64,000 bases of DNA, from assembly GCF_002277895.1 (NCBI RefSeq), contig NZ_CP022998.1, positions 3,939,501-4,003,500 on the forward strand, read 5' to 3'. Positions 17,240-26,236 of the stretch are shown one piece after another (position 1 is the stretch's first letter; each line of letters starts with the position of its first letter). The stretch comes from Rhizobium sp. 11515TR. GTDB lineage: Bacteria > Pseudomonadota > Alphaproteobacteria > Rhizobiales > Rhizobiaceae. The position numbers were made by a program, and so were the translations under genes. The notes under the pieces are model-generated. The model did no database searches. It saw nothing but the letters and a program-made list of their open reading frames with translations, and was not told the DNA's origin.

Positions 17240-18442
17240 CTAAAACTTCATCCCCGGCACAGCGAGCGGGTTGTCCTCCAGCGCCGCTCTGTCAGGCGTA
17301 TCGACGCGCGGCTTACTGAGGAAGGCGTCGAACAGGCCCTTCACGAAATCCTCGGGCAGATCCTTCGTGATGATGACCATGCGCGTGCGGCGGTCTTCCG
17401 GATCGGGCCAGGCCGGCAGGCGCACGGGCGCATGGAAGATATTCTGCACGCCATGCAGCACGACGGGACGCTCCGGCCGATCGGACATGGCAACGATCGC
17501 CTTCATGCGCAGGAGCTTTTCACCATGCGCCGAACGAAGGAGGTCAATGAACATTTCGAGCGCCATCGGATCGATAGGCTGGGTCTCGACGATCGAGAAC
17601 GACCGGATCGAGCTGTCATGCCGCGTGACATCATGGGCGTGCTGATGCCGATGGCCGTGGTGGTGCCCATGATGGTGATGGTGGTGTCCATGATCGCCGT
17701 GATGATGGTCATGATCATGGTTGTGGTGATCGTGCTCATCATGGTGATGATGATCGTCGTCCGCTTCCAGCTCGTCCTGCAGCCAGCGGCCGACATCGGC
17801 GATCTTGGACGCCGGGTCGTAGAGGCCGTTGACCAGAATCGCGGCCCGTCCCGCCTCGTCGCTATCGGCATTCAGGATCTGCGCGCGCGGATTGAGCCCC
17901 CTTAGCCTGCTCTCCAGCTGCGCTTCCGGCACGGCGCCGGCAATCCGGGTCTTGGACACGATCAACCGGTCGGCGACCGCCACCTGCTTGCGCGCTTCTT
18001 CGTGACTGTCGAGCGTCTGCAGCCCGTTGACGGCATCTACGACGGTAATGACGCCATCCAGGTCGAAATTGTTGGCAATGATCGGATTGCCCATGATCGA
18101 CTGCATGACGGGAGCAGGATCGGCAAGCCCGGTCGTTTCGATGACCACCCGTTTCAGCGGCCGGATACGGCCGGTCTGCATTGCGTCCATCAGGTTTGCC
18201 AGCGTATCCACCAGCTCGCCGCGCACCGTGCAGCACAGGCAGCCATCGGAAAGCTCGATGATAGAATCGCCGGAGCTTTCCACCAGCAGATGATCGATGC
18301 CGACATCGCCGAACTCGTTGATGATGACGGCCGCATCGCGCATGGCCTCATCCTTGAGGATGCGATTGAGCAGGGTCGACTTACCCGCACCGAGGAAGCC
18401 GGTCAGGATGGCAACCGGCACTCTTTGCTGCGAAACGCTCAT
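17240..18442 (-). CDS. CobW-family GTPase with His-rich metal-binding linker
   Basis: G3E (COG0523) GTPase, 400 residues. Walker A GFLGAGKST is at 15-23, the metal-binding CLCC motif (CxCC) at 68-71, and the GTP-binding SKTR (NKxD position) near 163-166. Between the GTPase domain and the C-terminal CobW_C domain lies a stretch (~231-276) with about 27 histidines among Asp and Gly, a likely metal reservoir or sensor. Members insert or deliver Zn, Co or Fe to client enzymes. It starts 15 bp after the D,D-carboxypeptidase stop and so is in its operon. It is not next to the cob genes, so zinc chaperoning is as likely as a cobalamin role. Confidence 0.9.
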   Translation of the reverse strand: MSVSQQRVPVAILTGFLGAGKSTLLNRILKDEAMRDAAVIINEFGDVGIDHLLVESSGDSIIELSDGCLCCTVRGELVDTLANLMDAMQTGRIRPLKRVVIETTGLADPAPVMQSIMGNPIIANNFDLDGVITVVDAVNGLQTLDSHEEARKQVAVADRLIVSKTRIAGAVPEAQLESRLRGLNPRAQILNADSDEAGRAAILVNGLYDPASKIADVGRWLQDELEADDDHHHHDEHDHHNHDHDHHHGDHGHHHHHHGHHHGHRHQHAHDVTRHDSSIRSFSIVETQPIDPMALEMFIDLLRSAHGEKLLRMKAIVAMSDRPERPVVLHGVQNIFHAPVRLPAWPDPEDRRTRMVIITKDLPEDFVKGLFDAFLSKPRVDTPDRAALEDNPLAVPGMKF

Positions 18443-18457
18443 GATTCCTGTCCGATA

Positions 18458-19624
18458 TTAGAAAGTGGGTCGCGGCATCGGGACCGGCACATTGGACCCG
18501 CTGCCGGAGATGGCGATCTTGTTGTCCCTGGTCGCCTTATCGCCTTTCGCCGTCACATCGTCCTTGTCGCCCTTGGCGGCCGTTGCGATGTCCTGGCCGC
18601 CGATCAGGCCGGCATAGACGAAATTGGGCTCGTGATCCATTTCGTGGATATAGGGCGACTGGACCTTGGTGCGGCCGAAGGGATCGCGGGTTTCGCTGCG
18701 CGCCTGCGCGCCCTTGGTGCTGCAGATGTCGGCGGTGACATCGGCGACATCGGCCGCAAGCGGCGCGTCGGGTCTCAAGGTTGCGAGCGTGTCGCGGGTC
18801 GACAGCTGGTTCTGGAAGCCCTTTTCCAGGAGATTGGCGGAATCGTCGGCGCGCGCCGCCAGGCTGTCCGTGCCCAGAACGACCGAGATCAGCGTACGGC
18901 CGTTGCGGGTTGCGGAGGCGATCTGGTTGAAGCCGGCCGCGCAGATGAAGCCGGTCTTCATGCCGTCGGCGCCCTCGAAGCGGCCGATGAGCATATTGAT
19001 GTTCGGCACCTGCTTCACGCCGTTGGTGAAGCCCTCGAGCGAGAAATAGCCGGCATATTGCGGAAACTCGCGGCGCAGCGCGACGCTGAGAATGGCAAGA
19101 TCGCGTGCCGTCGTATATTGCCCCTTGCCGGGAAGACCGTTCGGATTGATGAAATGCGAGTCGCGCATGCCGAGGCGCGCTGCTTCCGCATTCATCCGCG
19201 CCACGAAGCCCTGCTGCGAGCCGCCGACCGTCTCGGCGACGGCCATGGCGAGATCGTTTGCCGATTTGACCAACATCATCTTCAAGGCATTGTCGAGCGT
19301 CATCTTCTGGCCCGGCTTGAAGTACATCTTCGCCGGCGGCTGTGCCGCTGCAAGCTTCGACATGACAACGGGCGTATCGAGACGGACCTGACCGGACTGG
19401 ATGGCTCGGAAGGTGACGTAAGTCGTCATCAGCTTTGTGAGCGAGGCGGGATACCAGCGGCGAAACGCCTCCTGCTGGTCGAGAACGCGTCCGGTACTGA
19501 CGTCGACGAGAATATGCGGATTGGCTCCGGCCGTCTCAGCGGTCGACAGGAAAAGCATGGATGCTGCTGCGGCCATAGGAACGAGCCGCAGGGCGGCATA
19601 CAAACGATTCTGCTTCGTCGGCAC
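18458..19624 (-). CDS. D-alanyl-D-alanine carboxypeptidase
   Basis: Low-molecular-weight penicillin-binding protein (peptidase S11) that trims the terminal D-Ala from peptidoglycan stem peptides in the periplasm. The active-site triad is complete: SLTK at 61-64, SAN at 121-123 and KTG at 223-225. A signal peptide precedes residue ~34 (TAGA-NPHIL). The C-terminal part (~300-388) is long, charged and of low complexity, ending PVPMPRPTF, and does not look like a membrane anchor. It is followed 15 bp later by the CobW gene. Confidence 0.93.
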   Translation of the reverse strand: MPTKQNRLYAALRLVPMAAAASMLFLSTAETAGANPHILVDVSTGRVLDQQEAFRRWYPASLTKLMTTYVTFRAIQSGQVRLDTPVVMSKLAAAQPPAKMYFKPGQKMTLDNALKMMLVKSANDLAMAVAETVGGSQQGFVARMNAEAARLGMRDSHFINPNGLPGKGQYTTARDLAILSVALRREFPQYAGYFSLEGFTNGVKQVPNINMLIGRFEGADGMKTGFICAAGFNQIASATRNGRTLISVVLGTDSLAARADDSANLLEKGFQNQLSTRDTLATLRPDAPLAADVADVTADICSTKGAQARSETRDPFGRTKVQSPYIHEMDHEPNFVYAGLIGGQDIATAAKGDKDDVTAKGDKATRDNKIAISGSGSNVPVPMPRPTF

Positions 19625-19819
19625 GATCTATCCTTCAGAAGTCCGGAATTTTCTCGAAAGCTTCGTCTATTTAACCTATATGGCTAGGAGAAGGCAAAGG
19701 CGATTGACGACTTTATTTCCCGATGGCACGCCGCAAGGGCCGCGACAAGCTGGCCGAGGCTGTGCCAAGGGCCCGCAGGTTGAACCAGAATCGATATTGA
19801 GCAGCAGGAAAATCAGCAT

Positions 19820-20980
19820 ATGCCGATCTTGAACAGAGCCGCAGAACTCCAGGGCGAAGTGACCGAGTGGCGCCGCCATATCCATGCACATCCCGAACTC
19901 CTCTATGCGGTTGAGAACACGGCCGCCTTCGTGGCGGAGAAACTGCGCGCTTTCGGCGTCGACGAGGTGGTGACCGGCATCGGCCGCACCGGCGTCGTCG
20001 GCCTGATCCGCGGCAAGGGCGAGGGACGCACGATCGGCCTGCGCGCCGACATGGACGCCCTGCCGCTCACCGAAATCACCGGCAAGCCTTATGCTTCCCA
20101 AACGCCCGGCAAGATGCATGCCTGCGGCCATGACGGCCACACCGCCATGCTGCTGGGGGCGGCGAAATACCTCGCCGAGAACCGCAATTTCAACGGCAAC
20201 ATCGCCGTCATCTTCCAGCCGGCCGAAGAAGGCGGCGCCGGCGGCGACGCCATGGTCAAGGACGGCATGATGGAGCGTTTCCAGATCGCCGAAGTCTATG
20301 GCATGCACAATATGCCGGGCCTACCGGTCGGCCACTTCGCCATCCGCAAGGGCGCGATCATGGCCGCGACGGATGAATTCACCGTCTCCATCAAGGGGCT
20401 CGGCGGCCATGCCGCCATGCCGCACAAGACCATCGATCCGATCGCCATCGGCGCGCAGATCGTCTCCAACCTGCAGCTCATCGCTTCGCGCAGCGCCAAT
20501 CCGCTGAAATCCGTGGTGGTTTCCGTCACCAAGTTCAACGCCGGCAACGCCCATAACGTCATCCCGAACGATGCAAGCTTCGCCGGCACCGTGCGCACGC
20601 TCGACCCCGAAATGCGCGACCTTGCCGAGCAGCGCTTCAAGCAGATCGTGACAGGCATCGCGACGAGCCACGGCGCGGAAGTCGAGATCGAATTCCAGCG
20701 CAACTACCCGGTCACCTTCAATCACGCTGACGAGACCGATCATGCGATTGCTGTCGCGGAGGAAATCGCCGGCGCGGGCAATGTCATCCCGAATATCGAT
20801 CCGATGATGGGCGGCGAGGATTTCTCCTACATGCTGCTTGCCCGCCCCGGCGCCTTCATCTTCGTCGGCAACGGCGATAGCGCCGGCCTGCACAACCCGG
20901 CCTACGACTTCAACGACGAAGCCATCGCCCACGGCATTTCCTACTGGGTGCGGCTTGCCGAACAGCGCCTCAACGCCTAA
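19820..20980 (+). CDS. M20-family amidohydrolase (hippurate hydrolase-like)
   Basis: Cytoplasmic dinuclear-metal peptidase/amidase of the M20D subgroup, 386 residues. Metal and active-site segments are RADMDALPL, HACGHDGHTAMLLGAA, FQPAEEGGAGG and GLHNPAYDFND; a dimerisation domain with GLGGHAAMPHKTIDP sits between. Family members hydrolyse N-acyl amino acids, hippurate or auxin conjugates; the exact substrate is unknown here, although auxin-conjugate cleavage would fit a plant-associated host. It is divergent from the carboxypeptidase gene, with 195 bp between, and ends ~125 bp before tRNA-Arg. Confidence 0.9.
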   Translation: MPILNRAAELQGEVTEWRRHIHAHPELLYAVENTAAFVAEKLRAFGVDEVVTGIGRTGVVGLIRGKGEGRTIGLRADMDALPLTEITGKPYASQTPGKMHACGHDGHTAMLLGAAKYLAENRNFNGNIAVIFQPAEEGGAGGDAMVKDGMMERFQIAEVYGMHNMPGLPVGHFAIRKGAIMAATDEFTVSIKGLGGHAAMPHKTIDPIAIGAQIVSNLQLIASRSANPLKSVVVSVTKFNAGNAHNVIPNDASFAGTVRTLDPEMRDLAEQRFKQIVTGIATSHGAEVEIEFQRNYPVTFNHADETDHAIAVAEEIAGAGNVIPNIDPMMGGEDFSYMLLARPGAFIFVGNGDSAGLHNPAYDFNDEAIAHGISYWVRLAEQRLNA

Positions 20981-20995
20981 GGCATCCTTCGATGC

Positions 20996-21086
20996 CCCCG
21001 CGCAGCCTTCAAAGCCGCGCGGGGTGCGCGCTCAAGACAGATTGTCCCCAAGACGCAAAAGGGCTTGGCTTCGGGCCTTTGCTTTT
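20996..21086 (+). terminator. Hairpins between the M20 gene and tRNA-Arg
   Basis: First, CCCCGCGC/GCGCGGGG at 20996-21024 is a perfect 8-bp stem with no uridine run. Second, GCAAAAGG/CCTTTGC at 21054-21082 with one bulged base is followed by TTTT. The second is a plausible intrinsic terminator for the amidohydrolase gene. Confidence 0.45.
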
Positions 21087-21104
21087 GTATGGATCATGCC
21101 GAGT

Positions 21105-21181
21105 GGTCTCGTAGCTCAGCAGGATAGAGCATCAGATTCCTAATCTGAGGGTCACGCGTTCGAATCGCGTCGAGATCACCA
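21105..21181 (+). tRNA. tRNA-Arg (anticodon CCT)
   Basis: A complete 77-nt cloverleaf with encoded CCA. Acceptor stem GGTCTCG (21105-21111) pairs with CGAGATC (21171-21177). The D stem is GCTC/GAGC, the anticodon stem TCAGA/TCTGA with loop TTCCTAA, and the T stem ACGCG/CGCGT with loop TTCGAAT. The anticodon CCT at 21139-21141 reads AGG. All stems are intact. Confidence 0.97.
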
Positions 21182-21403
21182 TTATCCCCTATTCACGCTT
21201 CTAGCTTCCTAGCATGGACGGCTGATTGCCGACGAGAAGAATATCTTTCATTTTTGCATATGAACTTTGAAAAAGTTCAACTTCTTAATTCTAAGAGTGA
21301 ACAAGTATATTTGGATAATTATGGACTTTAGCTGGAATTTGTAGAGCGGATGTCTTAGCCTCAAATTCTCCGCTCCATCAATGCAATTTAACGCAAAGCA
21401 ATC
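21182..21403. other. AT-rich spacer between tRNA-Arg and an orphan gene
   Basis: About 220 bp, visibly richer in A and T than the surroundings, without a recognisable gene. It begins immediately at the 3' end of tRNA-Arg, a usual entry point for integrating elements, but I find no integrase and no obvious repeat of the tRNA 3' end downstream. Confidence 0.5.
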
Positions 21404-22093
21404 ATGGCTTCGAGCGAACAAAAAATAAAGAAAAAATCGATGTTTAACGTCTCTCTTGCGACGGCTAATTTCTCGTTTGACGCTTCAAATCTTTCGCTTT
21501 TGGTAGGAGCGATTTTTGTCTGTTTGGGCACGTTTGGCGTATTCAAGTTTGGTGCAATAAAGGAAAAATTCGCTGACGAGCGTATATCATTCAATGAAAG
21601 TGAAACCGCCAAGGCTAACGAAAACGCCGAGATCGTCCGGAAATCGAATTTAGTGCTTCAATCGGATCTTGAACGAGAGAGAGCAGCTCGATTGAAGCTC
21701 GAGAACAAGGTAGCGCCTCGTCACCTTCGGGCTGAGCAAGCTAAGGTTATCGTCGAGGCGATCAAGCCCTTCCAGGGTCAGCGTATACTGGTAACGTCTA
21801 TAATGGGCGACGCGGAAGCGGAAACATATGCCGTCGAATTTATCGGCATGTTTCGAGAGGCAGGTTGGAATCCAGGAGCTTCCAATCAACCTGACTTGGC
21901 TTTATTCACCCCCAGCCCAGTCGGAGTTTTGCTCTCCATTAGCAATGAAGACGCCGCCACACCTCCACCTGGCGCCAATCCCCTATTCGATGTATTCAAA
22001 AGCCTTGGCATCTTAACCGCTGGCACAACAAACCCAAAGGTAGCTAAAGGGTCAATTTCGTTAATAGTCGGCACCAAACCGAATGGCGACTAG
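21404..22093 (+). CDS. Unrecognised membrane-anchored coiled-coil protein
   Basis: A 229-residue protein I do not recognise. It has a short basic N terminus (QKIKKKS), one hydrophobic helix at about 29-49 (LSLLVGAIFVCLGTFGVF), a charged Glu/Lys/Ala-rich region (~50-102) likely to be coiled coil, and a compact globular C-terminal domain (~105-225) with RHLRAEQAK, GQRILVTSIMGDAEAETYA and GSISLIVGTKP. The topology would place the C-terminal part on one face of the inner membrane. Its codons are AT-rich compared with neighbours, suggesting acquisition. No catalytic motif can be claimed. The upstream ribosome site is weak. Confidence 0.65.
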   Translation: MASSEQKIKKKSMFNVSLATANFSFDASNLSLLVGAIFVCLGTFGVFKFGAIKEKFADERISFNESETAKANENAEIVRKSNLVLQSDLERERAARLKLENKVAPRHLRAEQAKVIVEAIKPFQGQRILVTSIMGDAEAETYAVEFIGMFREAGWNPGASNQPDLALFTPSPVGVLLSISNEDAATPPPGANPLFDVFKSLGILTAGTTNPKVAKGSISLIVGTKPNGD

Positions 22094-22308
22094 CCGTTAG
22101 CTTTCGAAGCTCGGCTTACGGAGAAATTTTGCTATCAGTTCCCTATAAAATCGTTGCTTCCGACACCAGCTAGCCATTCAGTATTAAGTGGGACTGTAAA
22201 ACGCTGCGCCATATCCGCCTTCTCCGAGGGGGAGAAGGAATTTTCGCCCATGCGCGATCGCCCTGCCGTACCCTCAACGGCTATGAACGTAAGTTTAAAA
22301 CGCGGATG

Positions 22309-22575
22309 TCACCCCACCGCAATCCTATTCCTCACCAACCGCACGCCAGGAATGGACTCCGCGACCGCGGTTGCCCGCTTCACCTCCTGATAGGTCGCGA
22401 CCGAGCCGTGCAGGCGGATTTCCTGGCCTGCGGCAATCACGGTGACATCGGAAGCATCGATTCCGCCGGCAACGGCGAGCGCATTGGCAACGGCGGATTC
22501 CAGCGCCGAGCGCCTGGCCTGCTCGTTTTCCAGATAGAGCTCCATCCCGTGAAACGTTGCCGCCTTGAAAACCAT
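22309..22575 (-). CDS. BON-domain protein
   Basis: An 88-residue protein with one BON domain across nearly its whole length (ESAVANALAVAGGIDASDV, IRLHGSVATYQEVKRA, IPGVRLVRNRI). The ATG at 22575 is used because GGAGGG lies at a good distance upstream; the same frame continues to 24018 but that part is the antisense of dxr. BON domains bind phospholipids or act in stress proteins such as OsmY. There is no signal peptide, so this one appears cytoplasmic. It is divergent from dxr. Confidence 0.82.
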   Translation of the reverse strand: MVFKAATFHGMELYLENEQARRSALESAVANALAVAGGIDASDVTVIAAGQEIRLHGSVATYQEVKRATAVAESIPGVRLVRNRIAVG

Positions 22576-22773
22576 TCGTGACCCTCCGCATTCGAGTGGT
22601 CGGAAAACGCAGCACTTTGCATTTGGTTCAATCGAGATTGAAAAAAATATGACTAATTCACACGGTCGCTTTTCGCGTGTACCGGCGGAGGAGCAGTTGC
22701 ATGGCTCCGGACTTGCCGCTCCGGGCAATCCCCTGTAGAGCCATGGGGAACAGCAGCAAATGCGGATACCTGA

Positions 22774-23967
22774 ATGAACACCGGCAGCACGGCGCGTCGT
22801 CGCCTGACGATATTGGGTTCGACCGGCTCCATCGGCCAGAATACGCTCGACGTCATCGCCCAGCTGGGCGGACGTGAGGCCTTCGATATCGCCGCCATCA
22901 CCGGGCATGACAATATCGAGCTGCTGGCCGAGCAGGCCAAGGCCTGCGGCGCCGCCTTTGCCGTGACGGCCAATGAAGAGCGCTATCAGGAGCTGAAGGA
23001 TGCGCTTGCAGGCACCGGCATTGCCGTCGGCGCCGGCAAGAATGCCTTGATCGAAGCCGCTTCCATGCCCTCGGACTGGGCGATGGCGGCGATCGTCGGC
23101 ACAGCCGGTCTTGCGCCGACGCTGGCAGCCGCGCGCCGCGGCGCCGATATCGCGCTTGCCAACAAGGAATGTCTCGTCTCCGCGGGCGATCTCTTCGTGC
23201 GCGCCGTTGCCGAAGGCGGTGGCCGGCTGATCCCGGTCGATAGCGAACACAGCGCCATTTTCCAGGCGCTGGAAGACGACCAGCAGCATGCGGTGGAGCG
23301 CATCATCCTGACCGCATCGGGCGGCCCCTTCCGCACCTGGACGCGCGAGCAAATGGCCAATGTCACGCCGGCAATCGCGCGTGCCCATCCCAACTGGTCG
23401 ATGGGCTTCAAGATCTCGATCGGCAGCGCCTCCATGTTCAACAAGGCGCTTGAAATGATCGAGGCCAAGCACCTGTTCAATGTGCGCCCCGACCAGATCG
23501 AAGTGGTGGTCCACCCGCAATCCGTCATTCACTCGATGGTCGGCTATACAGACGGCTCCATTCTGGCGCAGCTCGGCTGTCCCGACATGCGCACCGCCAT
23601 CGGCTATGCGCTGACCTATCCCGCCCGCACCAAGCTCAGCGTCGACCGGCTGGATTTTGCCAAGCTCGCGCGGCTGGATTTCGAGGCGCCGGATGAAGTG
23701 CGTTTCCCGGCCCTGCGCCTTGCCCGCACGGCCCTGGAGCGCGGCGGCCTGCAGGGCGCCGTCATGAACGCCGCCGAGGAGATCGCCTTCCACGCCTTCG
23801 TCGACGGCCGCATCGGCTTCCTCGAAATGGCCGATGTCGCCGAAGCCGTCATGGAGGAGATGATAGCAACCGGCAGCGCCGACAGCATGGATGCGGTCTT
23901 TGCCGCAGATGAGGAAGCGCGCGGCCGCGCCGCAGCACTCGTCGCCCAGCGGGAAAAGGCTGCGTAA
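22774..23967 (+). CDS. dxr: 1-deoxy-D-xylulose 5-phosphate reductoisomerase
   Basis: Second step of the MEP isoprenoid pathway: rearrangement and NADPH reduction of DXP to MEP; cytoplasmic. The 397 residues carry an N-terminal NADPH motif GSTGSIGQNTLDV, metal-binding PVDSEHSAIFQ, the flexible-loop neighbourhood NWSMGFKISIGSASMFNK, and LEMIEA. Length and order match the family. It stands alone between the BON gene (divergent) and a LysE exporter 120 bp downstream. Confidence 0.97.
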   Translation: MNTGSTARRRLTILGSTGSIGQNTLDVIAQLGGREAFDIAAITGHDNIELLAEQAKACGAAFAVTANEERYQELKDALAGTGIAVGAGKNALIEAASMPSDWAMAAIVGTAGLAPTLAAARRGADIALANKECLVSAGDLFVRAVAEGGGRLIPVDSEHSAIFQALEDDQQHAVERIILTASGGPFRTWTREQMANVTPAIARAHPNWSMGFKISIGSASMFNKALEMIEAKHLFNVRPDQIEVVVHPQSVIHSMVGYTDGSILAQLGCPDMRTAIGYALTYPARTKLSVDRLDFAKLARLDFEAPDEVRFPALRLARTALERGGLQGAVMNAAEEIAFHAFVDGRIGFLEMADVAEAVMEEMIATGSADSMDAVFAADEEARGRAAALVAQREKAA

Positions 23968-24087
23968 GTATAATCTTACAATAGATCGCAACACTCCGCA
24001 TTCGCTACGCGACCGCATATCTGGCGGTTGCCATTCCCGACAATGATGCTAGAGAGAAATTCCGGCTTCACTTTCAAGGGAATCACG

Positions 24088-24717
24088 ATGCCGGACTTTT
24101 CCACGATCATTCTTTTTGCCGCCGCCGCGCTGGTGCTCACCGCCACGCCCGGTCCCGATATGCTTCTCATCGCCTCGCGCAGCGTCAGCCAGGGCCGCTC
24201 CGCCGGCTTCCTCACTTATGCCGGCATTGCACTCGGAACCTATTGCCACGCCATGGCGGCAGCCCTCGGACTGTCGCGGCTCTTCCTGACCGTGCCTGTC
24301 GCTTATGAGATCGTGCGTTGGGCAGGCTGCGCCTACCTGCTCTATCTGGCCGTAAAGACGCTCCGCTCGCAGGGTTCTGCGTTCGCGCCGTCGGCCGGGC
24401 TCAAGCGCCTTTCGGGTAAGCGCATCTTCGTCGAGGGCCTGGCGACCAATATTCTTAACCCGAAGATGGCCCTATTCGTGCTTGCGCTTTTCCCGCAATT
24501 CGTCGATCCCAGCGGCTCGATGATCCCGCAGATGGCCTTGCTCGCCACCATTCTCAACGGGATCGGCTTCCTGGTGAACGGCTCTGTCATCCTGCTTGGC
24601 AGCCACATCCGCGGTCGGTTCTCGGCGATCAAGCGCCTTCCGAAGCTGCCGCAATATCTGCTGGCAACGGTATTTACCGGCCTTGCCTGCCGCCTGGCTT
24701 TGGGAAGCCGCGGCTAA
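24088..24717 (+). CDS. LysE/RhtB-family exporter
   Basis: Inner-membrane amino-acid or small-metabolite exporter, 209 residues and about six helices. The ATG at 24088 (MPDFSTIILF) is chosen because AAGGG lies seven bases upstream and LysE proteins start immediately before the first helix. Family signatures seen are TPGPDMLLIASRSVSQGR near the N terminus and GLATNILNPKMALF mid-protein. The substrate is not predictable. It converges on hemA across a hairpin. Confidence 0.9.
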   Translation: MPDFSTIILFAAAALVLTATPGPDMLLIASRSVSQGRSAGFLTYAGIALGTYCHAMAAALGLSRLFLTVPVAYEIVRWAGCAYLLYLAVKTLRSQGSAFAPSAGLKRLSGKRIFVEGLATNILNPKMALFVLALFPQFVDPSGSMIPQMALLATILNGIGFLVNGSVILLGSHIRGRFSAIKRLPKLPQYLLATVFTGLACRLALGSRG

Positions 24718-24733
24718 CGCCGGCACAAACAAT

Positions 24734-24771
24734 CATTGCGGAAATCGGCATCACACCGATATTCCGCAATG
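24734..24771. terminator. Bidirectional hairpin between lysE-like gene and hemA
   Basis: CATTGCGGAAATCGG (24734-24748) pairs with CCGAT-A-TTCCGCAATG (24756-24771), 15 pairs with one bulge. It sits midway between convergent genes. T-rich sequence follows on the plus side and TTGTTTG on the minus side, so it may stop both transcripts. Confidence 0.65.
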
Positions 24772-24806
24772 AAGCGCATTTTGCTTTTTCAGGCAGAAGC
24801 CGTCTT

Positions 24807-26018
24807 TTACGCAACGGCCCTTGCGAGCGCACAGCGGGACCAGAGCGCATGCAGCGCACCGACCAGCTGCTCGATATCGCCATCGGAATGCAGCGGCGTC
24901 GGCGTGATGCGCAAACGCTCGGTCTTTTTCGGCACAGTCGGATAGTTGATCGGTTGTACATAGACGCCGGCGTCCAGCAGCAGATCGGAAATCCACTTGC
25001 ACTTGGCGGCATCGCCGACCATGACCGGAACCACATGGCTCGGGTTCGGCATGTGCGGAATACCGGCGGCATCGAGCTGCGCACGTAGCTTGCGTACGCG
25101 ATCCTGATGGCGCATACGTTCGAACTGGCTGACCTTGAGGTGTTGGATCGAGGCGACGGCACCCGCAGCCAGAGCCGGCGGCAGCGAGGTCGTGAAGATG
25201 AAGCCCGACGCAAACGAGCGGATGAAATCGCAGAGCGCGGTGGAAGCGGCAATATAGCCGCCCATGACGCCGAATGCCTTGCCGAGCGTGCCTTCGATGA
25301 CGGTCAGGCGATCCATCAATCCCTCGCGCTCGGCAATGCCGCCGCCGCGCGGGCCATACATGCCGACGGCATGCACTTCGTCGAGATAGGTCATCGCGCC
25401 ATACTTGTCGGCGAGATCGCATATTTCCTTGATGGGGGCGATATCGCCATCCATGGAATAGACGCTCTCGAAAGCGATCAGCTTCGGCGCCTTGGGATCG
25501 GCAGCCTTCAGCTTGGCTTCCAGATCGTGCAGATCGTTATGCTTCCAGATGACCTTGTCGCACTTGGCATAGCGAATGCCCTCGATCATCGATGCATGGT
25601 TGAGCGCATCCGAGAAGATGATGAGGCCGGGAATGCGCGCGCCGAGCGTGCCGAGCGTCGCCCAGTTGGAGATATAGCCCGAGGTGAAGATCAGGGCGGA
25701 TTCCTTGCCGTGGAGATCGGCGAGTTCCTGCTCGAGCAGAACATGGTAGTGGTTGGTGCCAGAAATATTCCGGGTGCCTCCCGCACCCGCGCCACAGTGA
25801 TCGATCGCTTGCTTCATCGCCTCGATCACTTTCGGATGCTGGCCCATGCCGAGATAGTCGTTGGAGCACCAAACAGTCACTTCCTGCGGGCCGTTCGGGG
25901 TATGTCTGACAGCGCGGGGGAAATTGCCACGGCGGCGTTCGAGATCTGCGAAAACCCGATAACGGCCCTCATTGTGCAGGCCTTCCAGCTCGCCTTTAAA
26001 AAATGCTTCGAAATCCAT
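24807..26018 (-). CDS. hemA: 5-aminolevulinate synthase
   Basis: PLP enzyme condensing glycine with succinyl-CoA to 5-aminolevulinate, the alphaproteobacterial (C4) entry to haem and corrinoid synthesis. Landmarks are YRVFADLERR, WCSNDYLGMGQHP, GAGGTRNISGTNHYH, YLDEVHAVGMYG and the PLP lysine in EGTLGKAFG. Two ATGs are adjacent at 26021 and 26018; 26018 is chosen for GGAG spacing (six rather than three bases) and because rhizobial HemA proteins begin MDxE. The product is 403 residues. In legume bacteroids hemA supports cytochrome synthesis. Confidence 0.97.
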   Translation of the reverse strand: MDFEAFFKGELEGLHNEGRYRVFADLERRRGNFPRAVRHTPNGPQEVTVWCSNDYLGMGQHPKVIEAMKQAIDHCGAGAGGTRNISGTNHYHVLLEQELADLHGKESALIFTSGYISNWATLGTLGARIPGLIIFSDALNHASMIEGIRYAKCDKVIWKHNDLHDLEAKLKAADPKAPKLIAFESVYSMDGDIAPIKEICDLADKYGAMTYLDEVHAVGMYGPRGGGIAEREGLMDRLTVIEGTLGKAFGVMGGYIAASTALCDFIRSFASGFIFTTSLPPALAAGAVASIQHLKVSQFERMRHQDRVRKLRAQLDAAGIPHMPNPSHVVPVMVGDAAKCKWISDLLLDAGVYVQPINYPTVPKKTERLRITPTPLHSDGDIEQLVGALHALWSRCALARAVA

Positions 26019-26189
26019 CATATGCTCCAGTACCGTGCGACCGTTTTCGAGAATGCCGGTTCACACGTCAACCCCTCCGCATTGCTTTCGCGCCCACTGC
26101 GGCAAATGGCCCCTAATTTTGAACAATTCCAGACAAGAATAACCATTCACGTCAAATTGACAATCGAAACCATGCTGGAAACACTCTCT

Positions 26190-26220
26190 CCGGAGCGGAG
26201 GGTAAACCCTGCCGCTCCGG
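26190..26220 (-). terminator. Hairpin after the molybdenum hydroxylase operon
   Basis: CCGGAGCGG-AGGG and CCCT-G-CCGCTCCGG form a 13-bp stem with loop TAAA, 17 bp past the last stop of the operon. There is no clear uridine run, so termination is probable but not certain. Confidence 0.55.
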
Positions 26221-26236
26221 CTTGTTCATGGCGAAT

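Noticed and set aside
21105..22308. Attachment-site duplication of the tRNA-Arg 3' end
   Set aside because: I looked for a repeat of the T-arm/acceptor sequence downstream and found none, so integration is only suggested by composition.
22576..24018. Long minus-strand frame continuous with the BON-domain gene
   Set aside because: Beyond 22575 it lies opposite dxr and has no homology. A ribosome site and BON-domain start place the real gene at 22309..22575.
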